From contig JAUZOM010000015.1 of the NCBI GenBank assembly GCA_030706465.1, positions 1 to 38,772 of the forward strand: DNA of 38,772 nt, read 5' to 3'. Positions 26,543-34,314 of this stretch are shown here, piece by piece (positions within the stretch are counted from its first letter, which is position 1; each line of letters opens with the position of its first letter). The notes below the pieces were generated by a model that saw only the letters and a program-made list of their open reading frames with translations, was not told the DNA's origin and did no database searches. This DNA is from Bacteroidota bacterium (GTDB taxonomy: Bacteria; Bacteroidota; Bacteroidia; Bacteroidales; Paludibacteraceae). The translations under genes were made by a program, and so were the position numbers.

Positions 26543-28621
26543 ATGAAAACCTTTCTTAAAATAAGTATTATGACATTAGCTGTTACTGCTGCATCAGGTG
26601 GAATAAAAGCTGAAACTACGGTTATCGGGAAACAGCTACCCAAAATTGAAAACGGAATTATGACCCCGGAAGTGCTTTGGTCATTTGGACGGGTAGCCGG
26701 GACACAAGTCTCGCCGAATGGTACGAAAGTGCTGTACAGCGTCTCCTATTACAGTGTGCCCGAGAACAAAGGGAACTCCGAGATTTTTGTCATGAATGCC
26801 GATGGTTCCGATAAAAAGCAAATCACAAAAACCGCTACGCGCGAAGCAGCGGCCAAATGGATGAAAGATGGCGAACATATCGCTTTCCTGTCCTCGGAAA
26901 CAGGCACCATGCAACTCTGGATGATGAAAGCGGACGGTAGTGACCGGAAGCAAATCAGCGACCGGAAAGAAGGAATCAATGATTTTATTTTCTCGCCGGA
27001 TGAGACGAAACTGTTATTTATAGCCGACGTCAAATACGGCGAACGTACCGTGGATAAATATCCCGATCTGCCGAAAGCCAGCGGTGTAATCGTTAACGAC
27101 CTTATGTACAAACATTGGGATGAATGGGTACAAACCGTTCCGCATCCTTTTGTGGCAAATTTCAAGGAGAATAAACTTGAAGACGAAATTGACATCATGA
27201 CCGGCGAGCCTTACGAAAGTCCAATGAAGCCATTTGGCGGTATCGAACAACTGGCCTGGAGTCCCGATGGAAAAACAATCGCTTACACCTGCCGTAAAAA
27301 AGCCGGCAAAGAATACGCGTTGTCGACCAATTCGGATATTTATTTTTACGACTTAGCGACTGGAAAAACAGAAAACAAAACATCCGGTATGATGGGTTAC
27401 GATCAAAACCCGGTGTTTTCACCCGATGGTAAATGGCTTGCCTGGGAAAGTATGGAGCATGACGGATATGAATCGGACAAAAGCCGGTTGTTTGTTATGA
27501 ATCTTCAAACCGGAGAAAAGACGGATGTTTCAACTAATTTTGACCAGAACTCAAATGGGTTGACCTGGTCGGCTAACAGCAAGTCAATCTACCTGGTTAG
27601 TTGCTGGCATGCAGTGACCCAAATCTATCGTGCAGATATTGCTGCTAGGAAATTTACGCAAATCACCAAAGGTGTTCAGGATTATACCTATGTTGCTCCG
27701 GCAAAGGACAAACTGATCGGGGTAAAGCATTCGATGAGCAAGCCGGATGAGATTTATTCGATAGATCCCAAAACGGGAAAAGAGACCGAACTGTCATTCG
27801 AAAACAAAGAAATTCTTTCGCAACTGGAGATGGGGAAAGTGGAAGAACGTTGGATTACAACTACCGATGACAAACAAATGCAGACCTGGGTGATCTATCC
27901 ACCGCATTTCGATAAAAATAAAAAATATCCTACTTTGCTCTACTGCGAGGGCGGGCCACAATCTACCGTGAGCCAGTTCTGGTCGTACCGTTGGAACTTC
28001 CAAATGATGGCCGCCAACGGCTATATCATTGTGGCTCCGAACCGCCGGGGCCTACCCGGTTTCGGGATGGATTGGCTGAAACAAATCAGCGGTGATTATG
28101 GCGGACAAAACATGAAGGATTACTTTTCCGCTATCGATGCCCTGGCAAAAGAGCCATTTGTAAACAAAGACAAACTGGGATGCGTAGGTGCAAGCTATGG
28201 AGGTTATTCGGTATATTGGTTGGCCGGACACCATGAAAAGCGCTTCAAGTCATTTATTGCCCATGATGGCATGTTCAACCTGCCGCAACAATACCTGGAA
28301 ACGGAAGAAATGTGGTTTGTTAACTGGGATTTGGGTGGAGCTTACTGGGACAAAGCCAATGCCATTGCCCAACGTTCGTATGCCAATTCTCCCCATTTAT
28401 TTGTCGATAAGTGGGACACCCCGATTTTAGTCATCCATGGTGAAAAAGATTACCGTATTTTGGCTTCCCAGGGTATGGCCGCTTTCAATGCAGCTAAATT
28501 ACGGGGAGTTCCGGCTGAAATGTTGATCTTCCCGGATGAGAACCATTGGGTACTGCAACCCCAAAACGGCATACTCTGGCAACGTACATTCTTTTCGTGG
28601 TTGGATAAATGGTTGAAATAA
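26543..28621 (+). CDS. dpp5: S9 family peptidase, dipeptidyl peptidase 5-like
   Basis: A 692-residue exported serine peptidase. Residues 1-23 are a signal peptide ending at IKA. A beta-propeller with repeated WSPDGK-type blades (about 45-420) gates the C-terminal alpha/beta hydrolase. The catalytic triad is Ser551 (GASYGGYS), Asp636 (HGEKDYRI) and His668 (DENHW). All three are offset by nine from the triad I recall for Porphyromonas gingivalis DPP5 (542/627/659), with equal spacing, so a periplasmic dipeptidase releasing dipeptides with hydrophobic P1 is likely. It has its own promoter and terminator and is probably not part of the sigma operon that follows. Confidence 0.9.
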   Translation: MKTFLKISIMTLAVTAASGGIKAETTVIGKQLPKIENGIMTPEVLWSFGRVAGTQVSPNGTKVLYSVSYYSVPENKGNSEIFVMNADGSDKKQITKTATREAAAKWMKDGEHIAFLSSETGTMQLWMMKADGSDRKQISDRKEGINDFIFSPDETKLLFIADVKYGERTVDKYPDLPKASGVIVNDLMYKHWDEWVQTVPHPFVANFKENKLEDEIDIMTGEPYESPMKPFGGIEQLAWSPDGKTIAYTCRKKAGKEYALSTNSDIYFYDLATGKTENKTSGMMGYDQNPVFSPDGKWLAWESMEHDGYESDKSRLFVMNLQTGEKTDVSTNFDQNSNGLTWSANSKSIYLVSCWHAVTQIYRADIAARKFTQITKGVQDYTYVAPAKDKLIGVKHSMSKPDEIYSIDPKTGKETELSFENKEILSQLEMGKVEERWITTTDDKQMQTWVIYPPHFDKNKKYPTLLYCEGGPQSTVSQFWSYRWNFQMMAANGYIIVAPNRRGLPGFGMDWLKQISGDYGGQNMKDYFSAIDALAKEPFVNKDKLGCVGASYGGYSVYWLAGHHEKRFKSFIAHDGMFNLPQQYLETEEMWFVNWDLGGAYWDKANAIAQRSYANSPHLFVDKWDTPILVIHGEKDYRILASQGMAAFNAAKLRGVPAEMLIFPDENHWVLQPQNGILWQRTFFSWLDKWLK

Positions 28622-28644
28622 GCCATTCACTTTCTAACTAATTG

Positions 28645-28679
28645 AAGCTCCTGTTTTAATCCATCAGGAGCTTTTTTTT
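28645..28679 (+). terminator. Terminator after the S9 peptidase
   Basis: AAGCTCCTG (28645-28653) pairs exactly with CAGGAGCTT (28665-28673), followed by a T run to 28679. Confidence 0.92.
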
Positions 28680-28735
28680 ACTCCCAACCGGATAAATTAA
28701 AATTCTTTTGCTCCAAAAACATCAAAGTAATAAGT

Positions 28736-28743
28736 TAATTTTG
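28736..28743 (+). promoter_or_regulatory. -7 element before the ECF sigma operon (TAATTTTG)
   Basis: TAATTTTG matches TAnnTTTG. The nearest TTTG (28707-28710) is 25 bases upstream, longer than the usual 19-21. The predicted transcript start lies about 25 bases before the leader peptide ATG. Confidence 0.5.
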
Positions 28744-28771
28744 TATTTTTACAACAATTAATCTTTTTCCT

Positions 28772-28816
28772 ATGCAACGTTTCGCTTTGTTTATTCATCA
28801 TACGTATAGAGCATGA
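28772..28816 (+). CDS. Putative 14-residue leader peptide coupled to the ECF sigma gene
   Basis: ATG 28772 opens MQRFALFIHHTYRA, and its TGA stop overlaps the sigma ATG in an ATGA junction (28813-28816). It is the first ATG after the predicted promoter. Such overlap normally couples translation of the second gene to that of the first. There is no Shine-Dalgarno and no homology evidence, so it may be a regulatory upstream frame or chance. Confidence 0.4.
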   Translation: MQRFALFIHHTYRA

Positions 28817-29391
28817 AATCAACGACTGCAATATCTGACGAGGAACAGTTGGTTGCCGGATGCAAAGCAGGTAAAACCTGGGCTCAGAAAGGTATCTTTG
28901 AACGATATGCATCGGCCATGATGAGTGTATGCGTAAGGTATGTACCCGACCGGGAGACGGCAAGGGATTTGCTTCAGGATGGGTTCATAAAATTGTACAC
29001 AAAGATCGACACTTATTCAGGAGACGGATCGTTCGGAGGATGGGTAAGGCGAATCTTTGTTACTACCGCGTTGGAATACCTCAGGCAAAATGATGTATTA
29101 AAACAAAGTGACAGTATCGAGGAATACAGCGATTCAATACAAACAAACGACTTAACCATCCTTGATAAGCTATCGGCAGATGATTTAATGGGTTGTGTAG
29201 CAAAATTACCGGATGGCTACCGGACAGTATTCAATCTGTATGCCATTGAAGGATATTCGCATACCGAGATTGCCGAAATGCTGGAGATAACCGAAAGTAC
29301 TTCCAGAACACAATTTATGCGGGCACGAAAGCTCCTCCAGAAAAACGTACAAGCACTCATGGAACAAACACATGCAGGACAATACAAATAA
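28813..29391 (+). CDS. ECF RNA polymerase sigma factor
   Basis: A 192-residue extracytoplasmic-function sigma factor with only regions 2 and 4. Region 2 (about 12-95) includes ARDLLQDGFIKLY and the promoter-melting part GGWVRRIFVTTALEYLR. An acidic linker (98-120) precedes region 4 (about 125-180) with LPDGYRTVFNLYAIEGYSHT, then EIAEMLEITESTSRTQFMRA, the -35-binding helix-turn-helix. Start ATG 28813 overlaps the stop of a 14-codon frame. Its end overlaps the next gene by 20 bases, the usual coupling of sigma and anti-sigma. It probably also controls its own operon, though no repeated promoter motif could be identified. Confidence 0.92.
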   Translation: MKSTTAISDEEQLVAGCKAGKTWAQKGIFERYASAMMSVCVRYVPDRETARDLLQDGFIKLYTKIDTYSGDGSFGGWVRRIFVTTALEYLRQNDVLKQSDSIEEYSDSIQTNDLTILDKLSADDLMGCVAKLPDGYRTVFNLYAIEGYSHTEIAEMLEITESTSRTQFMRARKLLQKNVQALMEQTHAGQYK

Positions 29392-30682
29392 TAAAAAACC
29401 GGATGCATTTAGTGAGATCTTCAGACAAAAACTGGAAAATCACGAAATACCTGTTACTGCAAACAGTTGGGACGAGATTGATGTGCGTTTAAAGTTCAAA
29501 AGGAAAAGGATAACACCTTTCTGGTTTTGGCTATCAGGAGGTGCAGCGGTAGCGGCATTAGCATTGCTTTTTATACTCCGTCCCCTGAATGAGACGAAGG
29601 ATATCATTGGAAAATCAACATCAGCGAATAGTCGCTCAGTACATGCCCCCAAAGGGTCAATTGCAAATTATCGACATTCAATTTCCCCAAAACTCCTAAA
29701 AAAGAGTTCTGTTCAAATAGGACTCATTGCGAACAACCAACCTTCAAAAGCCACCCAATCGACCAAAGCACCCGTAAAAAAAGCTAAGATTAGGACTCAG
29801 GCATCCGATCCGGTTCAATCAACCAGAAGGACGGATTATCCTCCCGCCCGGGCCGACATAACTGATTCGGTTGGGATCAATAAGAATGTGGCTGAAAATG
29901 ACAAGAAAAAAGAGAATGATATTGCACGAAACACATCAGTCGGCAAGGACTCTGTTTCAAAAAAGGGTCGAAACATCCCCAGCAGTTTGGTGGAAGAGCC
30001 ATTCAACAGACCTATTGCAAAGACAAAAAACAAAAATAATTGGTTACTTGCAGCTGCTGTTGGTTCTAACGGGAGAGGACCTGCAGACAACAATAATTAT
30101 GAATTAGCGACCGGGAGCCAAAATACCATTGGCAAAAGTGCAAGCTATGCAAGCGTCGTGAAGCCAACCGGATTTACGGACATAAGCTATAATCCGCCAA
30201 TCTCGTTGGGATTGATCATCCGGAAAAACCTGAGCAACGGATTAGGCCTGGAAAGCGGATTGGTATATACCTATCTGTTAACGACTTTTGGAAGCAACGT
30301 CAAGCCGCTAAACGATGCCCAATTGCATCTGCATTATATAGGCGTTCCGCTTAACCTTGTTGTCCAACTATGGAACAGTTCGAAATGGGAAATCTATTTA
30401 TCGGGGGGAGGAATGGTCGAGAAAGGCCTAAAATCAGTTTATATACAGAACCAGTACGGAGGTAGCCAAACAATTACTACGAAAACCATCACCGATATTG
30501 ATGGCATCCAATGGTCAATTAATGGCACTGTTGGTACAACTTATAAAATCCAGCATAACCTGGGCATATTTTTTGAACCAAAAGTATCGTATTATTTCGA
30601 CGACGACCAACCGATAAGTGCCCGTACAAAATATCCGGCCGTAATTGGGTTGAGTGCCGGCGTAAGATTCCAGTTTGAATAG
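29372..30682 (+). CDS. Membrane-anchored anti-sigma-like protein with C-terminal beta-barrel domain
   Basis: A 436-residue protein. Residues 1-46 are cytoplasmic and contain the motif NSWDEIDVRLKFKRKR. Residues about 48-69 (TPFWFWLSGGAAVAALALLF) form one membrane helix. A low-complexity charged linker (about 75-210) leads to a C-terminal domain of amphipathic strands (ISLGLIIRKNLSNGLGLESG, YIGVPLNLVVQLW, PKVSYYFD) ending in VRFQFE, as outer-membrane barrels do. The start lies inside the sigma gene. The inferred role is to hold the sigma factor and respond to an envelope signal. The pairing of an inner-membrane helix with a barrel is the odd point. No zinc-binding anti-sigma motif is seen. Confidence 0.7.
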   Translation: MQDNTNNKKPDAFSEIFRQKLENHEIPVTANSWDEIDVRLKFKRKRITPFWFWLSGGAAVAALALLFILRPLNETKDIIGKSTSANSRSVHAPKGSIANYRHSISPKLLKKSSVQIGLIANNQPSKATQSTKAPVKKAKIRTQASDPVQSTRRTDYPPARADITDSVGINKNVAENDKKKENDIARNTSVGKDSVSKKGRNIPSSLVEEPFNRPIAKTKNKNNWLLAAAVGSNGRGPADNNNYELATGSQNTIGKSASYASVVKPTGFTDISYNPPISLGLIIRKNLSNGLGLESGLVYTYLLTTFGSNVKPLNDAQLHLHYIGVPLNLVVQLWNSSKWEIYLSGGGMVEKGLKSVYIQNQYGGSQTITTKTITDIDGIQWSINGTVGTTYKIQHNLGIFFEPKVSYYFDDDQPISARTKYPAVIGLSAGVRFQFE

Positions 30683-30715
30683 GACACAGAAAAAGATTTT
30701 AATCATTGAAGCTTT

Positions 30716-30925
30716 ATGAAGAAAAAAGTTGTAAATCATTCGCTTGTAATTTTAGTATTAGTGGTTAGTTGGGGGTTATTCCAGGCGTGGAAGGAATCGA
30801 AGAATCCGTTTGCCTTCTTTTCAAACCCTAAAAACGCGATTGAAAAGTCCAACTATGTATCGGATAAATCAATTAAACTTGACACAAAAGAGAGCTATAG
30901 GCTTAAACATTACTTAAAAGAATAA
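30716..30925 (+). CDS. Small single-span membrane protein
   Basis: A 69-residue protein starting KKKVVNHSLVILVLVVSWGL. One hydrophobic segment covers about residues 8-22, and a basic, lysine-rich tail follows. It begins 33 bases after the anti-sigma-like gene in the same direction, with no terminator between, so it probably belongs to the same operon. No family is recognised. The next gene starts 114 bases later. Confidence 0.6.
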   Translation: MKKKVVNHSLVILVLVVSWGLFQAWKESKNPFAFFSNPKNAIEKSNYVSDKSIKLDTKESYRLKHYLKE

Positions 30926-31039
30926 CAGGGTACAATGATTTGAATTTCCTTAAAAGTATGTCCTTGACTAAAGCCGGCTCTGAATACTATAACTACCGGA
31001 TGAAGGATAAATCTATTATAACTATTTAACCATGCTGCT

Positions 31040-32275
31040 ATGAAAACGATTTTTAAACTTATAATCATTGTTTTGTTGACGGCAGGTTGTACTGCCCAAA
31101 ACGAACCAACGATTCCCGTTCCGGCTACTGCAAAGCAAATAGTCCTAAAAGCAGGAATGGGAGTCCGCGTAAATCAGGATAATGAATTTGCCTTTGATTT
31201 ACTGAAAAAGACCATCAACTCTTCGGGGGAAACCAACGTATTTATATCCCCATTAAGCGTCAGTATAGCTCTTGGAATGGCCTGGAACGGAGCCAACGGG
31301 GATACCAGGACCGAAATGGCAACCGCACTTAAAATGAATGGCATGTCTGTAGCCGACCTGAACGGATATTATCAGATTATGCAGTCCACCTTGCCAACCA
31401 TTGATCCGACCACCAAATTAAGCATCGCCAATTCATTGTGGTATAAAACCGGGCTCCCTGTTAAAACAGACTTTTTAAAAGTAAATTCCGATTATTTCAA
31501 TGCTTACATTAAAGAACTGGACTTCTCGCAAAGTTGGGCGGTAGATACCATCAACAACTGGTGCGCCCGAAAAACAAATAATCTGATTAAAAATCCGCTT
31601 GATCAAATTTCTTCAGGAGCTGTTATGTACCTGGTTAATGCCATTTATTTCAAAGGAATATGGAGGAAACATTTTGACACCAAGAACACCACAGAAGCGA
31701 CCTTTACCAATGAACTGGCGAATCCGGTGAAAGTAAACATGATGTACCAAAAAGATACTTTTGCGTATGCAGCGGATGACTATGCCCAATACCTCGACAT
31801 GCCCTATGGAAATAATGCTTTTAGCATGACGGTTATTTTGCCGAACGACGGAAAAACCACTGCCGACGTATTGAATTATATGACCGCCGACAATTGGAAC
31901 AGCCGGCTTGCAACTCTGACCGCAAAAGAAGTGAAAGTGTATTTGCCCCGGTTTAAAACACAAAACAAATTCCTGCTCAACGATCCGCTTATAAACATGG
32001 GGATGAATCTGGCTTTTTCAGACTATGCAGATTTTTCGAATATAGCCAATGCTAATCTTAAGATTTCAAGAGTGCTTCATGACACGTATGTAGAAGTAAC
32101 CGAAGTAGGGACAGAGGCTGCAGCTGTTACTGTAGTAGAAGTTATTGATACCGCTGTTTTAAATCCACCGACGCCAGTCTTTAACGTAAATAAGCCATTC
32201 TTATTTGTTATTCGTGAAAAGAGCACCGGAGTAATCCTCTTTGCCGGTAAGATGGGGAATGTGGATAAATTCTAA
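31040..32275 (+). CDS. Serpin (serine protease inhibitor) lipoprotein
   Basis: A 411-residue serpin exported as a lipoprotein: a signal peptide ending LLTAGC with lipid Cys17. The serpin fold is intact: NVFISPLSVSIALGMAWNGA (breach/shutter), NSLWYK, LVNAIYFKGIW and the C-terminal signature FNVNKPFLFVIRE. The hinge EVGTEAAAVTVVE (355-367) is of the inhibitory type, with small residues that allow loop insertion. Counting from the hinge places P1-P1' near Thr371-Ala372, suggesting elastase- or subtilisin-like targets. It is the fourth gene after the ECF sigma factor and is followed after 21 bases by a second lipoprotein. It would face the periplasm or the cell surface. Confidence 0.92.
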   Translation: MKTIFKLIIIVLLTAGCTAQNEPTIPVPATAKQIVLKAGMGVRVNQDNEFAFDLLKKTINSSGETNVFISPLSVSIALGMAWNGANGDTRTEMATALKMNGMSVADLNGYYQIMQSTLPTIDPTTKLSIANSLWYKTGLPVKTDFLKVNSDYFNAYIKELDFSQSWAVDTINNWCARKTNNLIKNPLDQISSGAVMYLVNAIYFKGIWRKHFDTKNTTEATFTNELANPVKVNMMYQKDTFAYAADDYAQYLDMPYGNNAFSMTVILPNDGKTTADVLNYMTADNWNSRLATLTAKEVKVYLPRFKTQNKFLLNDPLINMGMNLAFSDYADFSNIANANLKISRVLHDTYVEVTEVGTEAAAVTVVEVIDTAVLNPPTPVFNVNKPFLFVIREKSTGVILFAGKMGNVDKF

Positions 32276-32296
32276 CGGATCCTGAAACATAAAGCT

Positions 32297-33118
32297 ATGA
32301 GAAAGATGAAGAGAGCCAGCCTGCTGAAGCTGGGTAGTTGTCTTGTAACTATGCTTTTTATATTATTTGTCCAGGGATGCGGACAAAATGAACTTATCCT
32401 GAATAGCGATACCCGTTATCCGACTACGTACAAAAAGCAGGATGCCACTACACTTATACAAATGCGAAGAGAGTTTGCCACTGCAAACCCATTCCTCACC
32501 AGTTCAATCACAGACTTTGGTTTTTGTGGTTTTCTTGACAATCTTTTACCGGCACCGTGGCCTGCCCGTATTCCGGATTTAACCAGATCAGAGGCCATCA
32601 ATGCGACTCAATCATTTATTGCACAAAATTCTTCTTTTTTAGGAGTTAAACCGTCTGAAAAAGTCACATTCTCCAGAGTTGATTCATTTACTGTATCCGA
32701 CGGTAGTGTTAAGTGGCATCTTTCTTCTAATCTGCAAAAACAGGACACCCTGGAAGTCTATGATACGCATTTGAACTTCAGCCTAACAAATGGGAAAATA
32801 ACTTCCTGCGAAGGAAATTGGTATCCTGCTATTTATGTCCCCGCTAAAATAAATGTAAATAAAGATAGGGTAAAATCGATCCTTCTAAACAAGGTAGTCT
32901 ATCTATCGGATATTGCGGGTAGGCCGATTCCAATGACCATTACAGCAAAAAGCCTGGAAACGGCAGCGTTTTCCAACATGATTTATCCACTCAAAACAAC
33001 AGCTAAAATTGAATTGCATGTTGTATGGGTCGTGAGTATTCCGGATGTTTTTTATGTAGTTTATCTGGACGTCATGTCCGGGGAGATAATCGGCGGTTTT
33101 CCGACAGTTTATTCTTAA
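32297..33118 (+). CDS. Lipoprotein resembling a free-standing peptidase propeptide (FTP/PepSY-like)
   Basis: A 273-residue protein with a lipoprotein signal ending FVQGC (Cys28). Residues about 97-175 run AINATQSFIAQNSSFLGV, then a strand pattern ending LEVYDTHLNFSLTNGKITSC. This is the look of the fungalysin/thermolysin propeptide fold (amphipathic helix, then paired strands with NGK). Residues about 187-268 end VFYVVYLDVMSGEIIGG, the PepSY-like ending in which aspartate and a GE turn follow a strand. No peptidase domain follows: no HExxH or other zinc motif. Propeptides of this type inhibit their enzymes, so an inhibitor role is possible. It is 21 bases from the serpin gene. The assignment is by pattern only. 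Confidence 0.55.
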   Translation: MRKMKRASLLKLGSCLVTMLFILFVQGCGQNELILNSDTRYPTTYKKQDATTLIQMRREFATANPFLTSSITDFGFCGFLDNLLPAPWPARIPDLTRSEAINATQSFIAQNSSFLGVKPSEKVTFSRVDSFTVSDGSVKWHLSSNLQKQDTLEVYDTHLNFSLTNGKITSCEGNWYPAIYVPAKINVNKDRVKSILLNKVVYLSDIAGRPIPMTITAKSLETAAFSNMIYPLKTTAKIELHVVWVVSIPDVFYVVYLDVMSGEIIGGFPTVYS

Positions 33119-33160
33119 AAACAAATACGGAGTGATTTAAAACCACTCCGTATTTGTTTT
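33118..33160. terminator. Bidirectional terminator between the lipoprotein gene and fabI
   Basis: A 17-bp perfect stem: 33118-33134 pairs with 33144-33160 over a nine-base loop. The outer part is A-rich on the left and T-rich on the right (TTTGTTTT), so it can end both converging transcripts. It begins at the stop codon of the plus-strand gene. Confidence 0.9.
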
Positions 33161-33175
33161 ATTTTAATTGGATGA

Positions 33176-34033
33176 TTATCCGTAAATAATCTTACCGTTT
33201 TCGTCTTTAAAATCCTCAAAACTTTTGTTGTATTGCTCCATGGCACGGTAGCTCATAGCCATACTGGAGAATCCGCCATCATGATACAGGTTTTGCATGG
33301 TTACCTTACGGGTCAGGTCACTGAACATAGCAACGCAATAATTGGCACAATCTAACGCAGAGGCATTACCAAGCGGTGACATACGTTCAGAGAAATCAAG
33401 CAAGCCATCCATGCCTTTCACGCCACTACCGGCAGTGGTAACTGTTGGTGATTGAGAAATTGTATTTACACGAACATTATGTTCCCGGCCATAAATATAA
33501 CCAAAACTACGGGCTATCGATTCCAGCATCGATTTAGCATCGGCCATATCGTTATACCCGAAAACAGTACGTTGTGCTGCCATGTACGACAAAGCCACCA
33601 CAGAGCCATATTCATTGATAGCATTCATTTTCTTTGCCACCTGAAGCATTTTATGAAATGAAATGGCCGAAATATCCAGTGTTGTAGCCAGCATATCGTA
33701 ATCCAGGTCATCGTAGGTTCGTTTTTTACGAACATTGGGAGACATTCCAATGGAGTGCAGCACAAAGTCGATTTTTCCGCCTAAGACTTCCATCGATTGT
33801 GCAAAAACCTGTTCCAGGTCTTCTACACTGGTTGCATCAGCCGGAATAAGTTTGGCATTAAGCCTTTCAGCCAACTCATTGGTAGTTCCCATCCGTACTG
33901 CTATCGGAGTATTTGACAAGGTGATAATTGCACCTTCTTCCACCACTCGCTCAGCGACTTTCCAAGCGATTGACATATCGTTCAACGCTCCAAATACAAT
34001 ACCTCTTTTCCCTTTTAATAAATCGTTACCCAT
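33176..34033 (-). CDS. fabI: Enoyl-[acyl-carrier-protein] reductase [NADH]
   Basis: A 285-residue short-chain dehydrogenase that performs the last reduction in fatty acid elongation. The NADH site opens GKRGIVFGALNDMSIAWKVA. DFVLHSIGMSP is the central strand. The catalytic residues are Tyr150 (LSYMAAQ), Tyr160 and Lys167 (FGYNDMADAKS), the Y-x6-K spacing of FabI. The length is slightly above the E. coli protein because of a C-terminal tail. It is transcribed alone from a promoter at 34112-34119 through a 5' leader carrying a hairpin. It is the target of triclosan in other bacteria. Confidence 0.96.
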   Translation of the reverse strand: MGNDLLKGKRGIVFGALNDMSIAWKVAERVVEEGAIITLSNTPIAVRMGTTNELAERLNAKLIPADATSVEDLEQVFAQSMEVLGGKIDFVLHSIGMSPNVRKKRTYDDLDYDMLATTLDISAISFHKMLQVAKKMNAINEYGSVVALSYMAAQRTVFGYNDMADAKSMLESIARSFGYIYGREHNVRVNTISQSPTVTTAGSGVKGMDGLLDFSERMSPLGNASALDCANYCVAMFSDLTRKVTMQNLYHDGGFSSMAMSYRAMEQYNKSFEDFKDENGKIIYG

Positions 34034-34060
34034 GTTTATTTAATTAATGGTTTATCGTTA

Positions 34061-34089
34061 TTAAACATTTCAAAAATCGAAATGTTTAA
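34061..34089 (-). promoter_or_regulatory. Hairpin in the fabI 5' leader
   Basis: TTAAACATTTC (34061-34071) and GAAATGTTTAA (34079-34089) are perfect 11-bp arms around a seven-base loop. It lies between the fabI promoter and its start codon, 27 bases from the ATG. It could be a protein operator or an RNA stem. Confidence 0.65.
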
Positions 34090-34111
34090 GTAACCCAACC
34101 GAATTTCTGCA

Positions 34112-34119
34112 CAAAGATA
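34112..34119 (-). promoter_or_regulatory. -7 promoter element of fabI (TATCTTTG)
   Basis: On the minus strand TATCTTTG matches the consensus, and an AT-rich TTTTA occurs about 19 bases upstream in place of TTTG. The predicted leader is about 70 bases. Confidence 0.6.
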
Positions 34120-34250
34120 AGCATATTGTGCAATAGATTAAAATCTTTCAGGAAGAACTTTACGTAAAAACTCATTAGTAAACTAACAACCAGTTATTTA
34201 ACGAGCATTCGTTATATCTATATTCTACATAAAAAACACGAAGCAGCAAC

Positions 34251-34305
34251 TTTTATAAACAAGACAACCTCAAAAAAAGTTTTTGAGGTTGTCTTGTTTA
34301 TAAAA
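34251..34305. terminator. 26-bp perfect hairpin after serA
   Basis: Positions 34251-34276 are exactly complementary to 34280-34305 with a three-base loop. It lies 10 bases after the serA stop (minus strand). The stem closes with A5/T5 rather than opening into a T tract, so it is either an unusual terminator or an inserted palindrome. The rest of the interval 34034-34314 holds only the fabI promoter region. Confidence 0.75.
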
Positions 34306-34314
34306 AGAATATTA

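Noticed and set aside
31032-31043. Three-codon frame ATGCTGCTATGA overlapping the serpin start
   Set aside because: Too short to distinguish from chance, although it resembles the ATGA coupling seen at the sigma gene.
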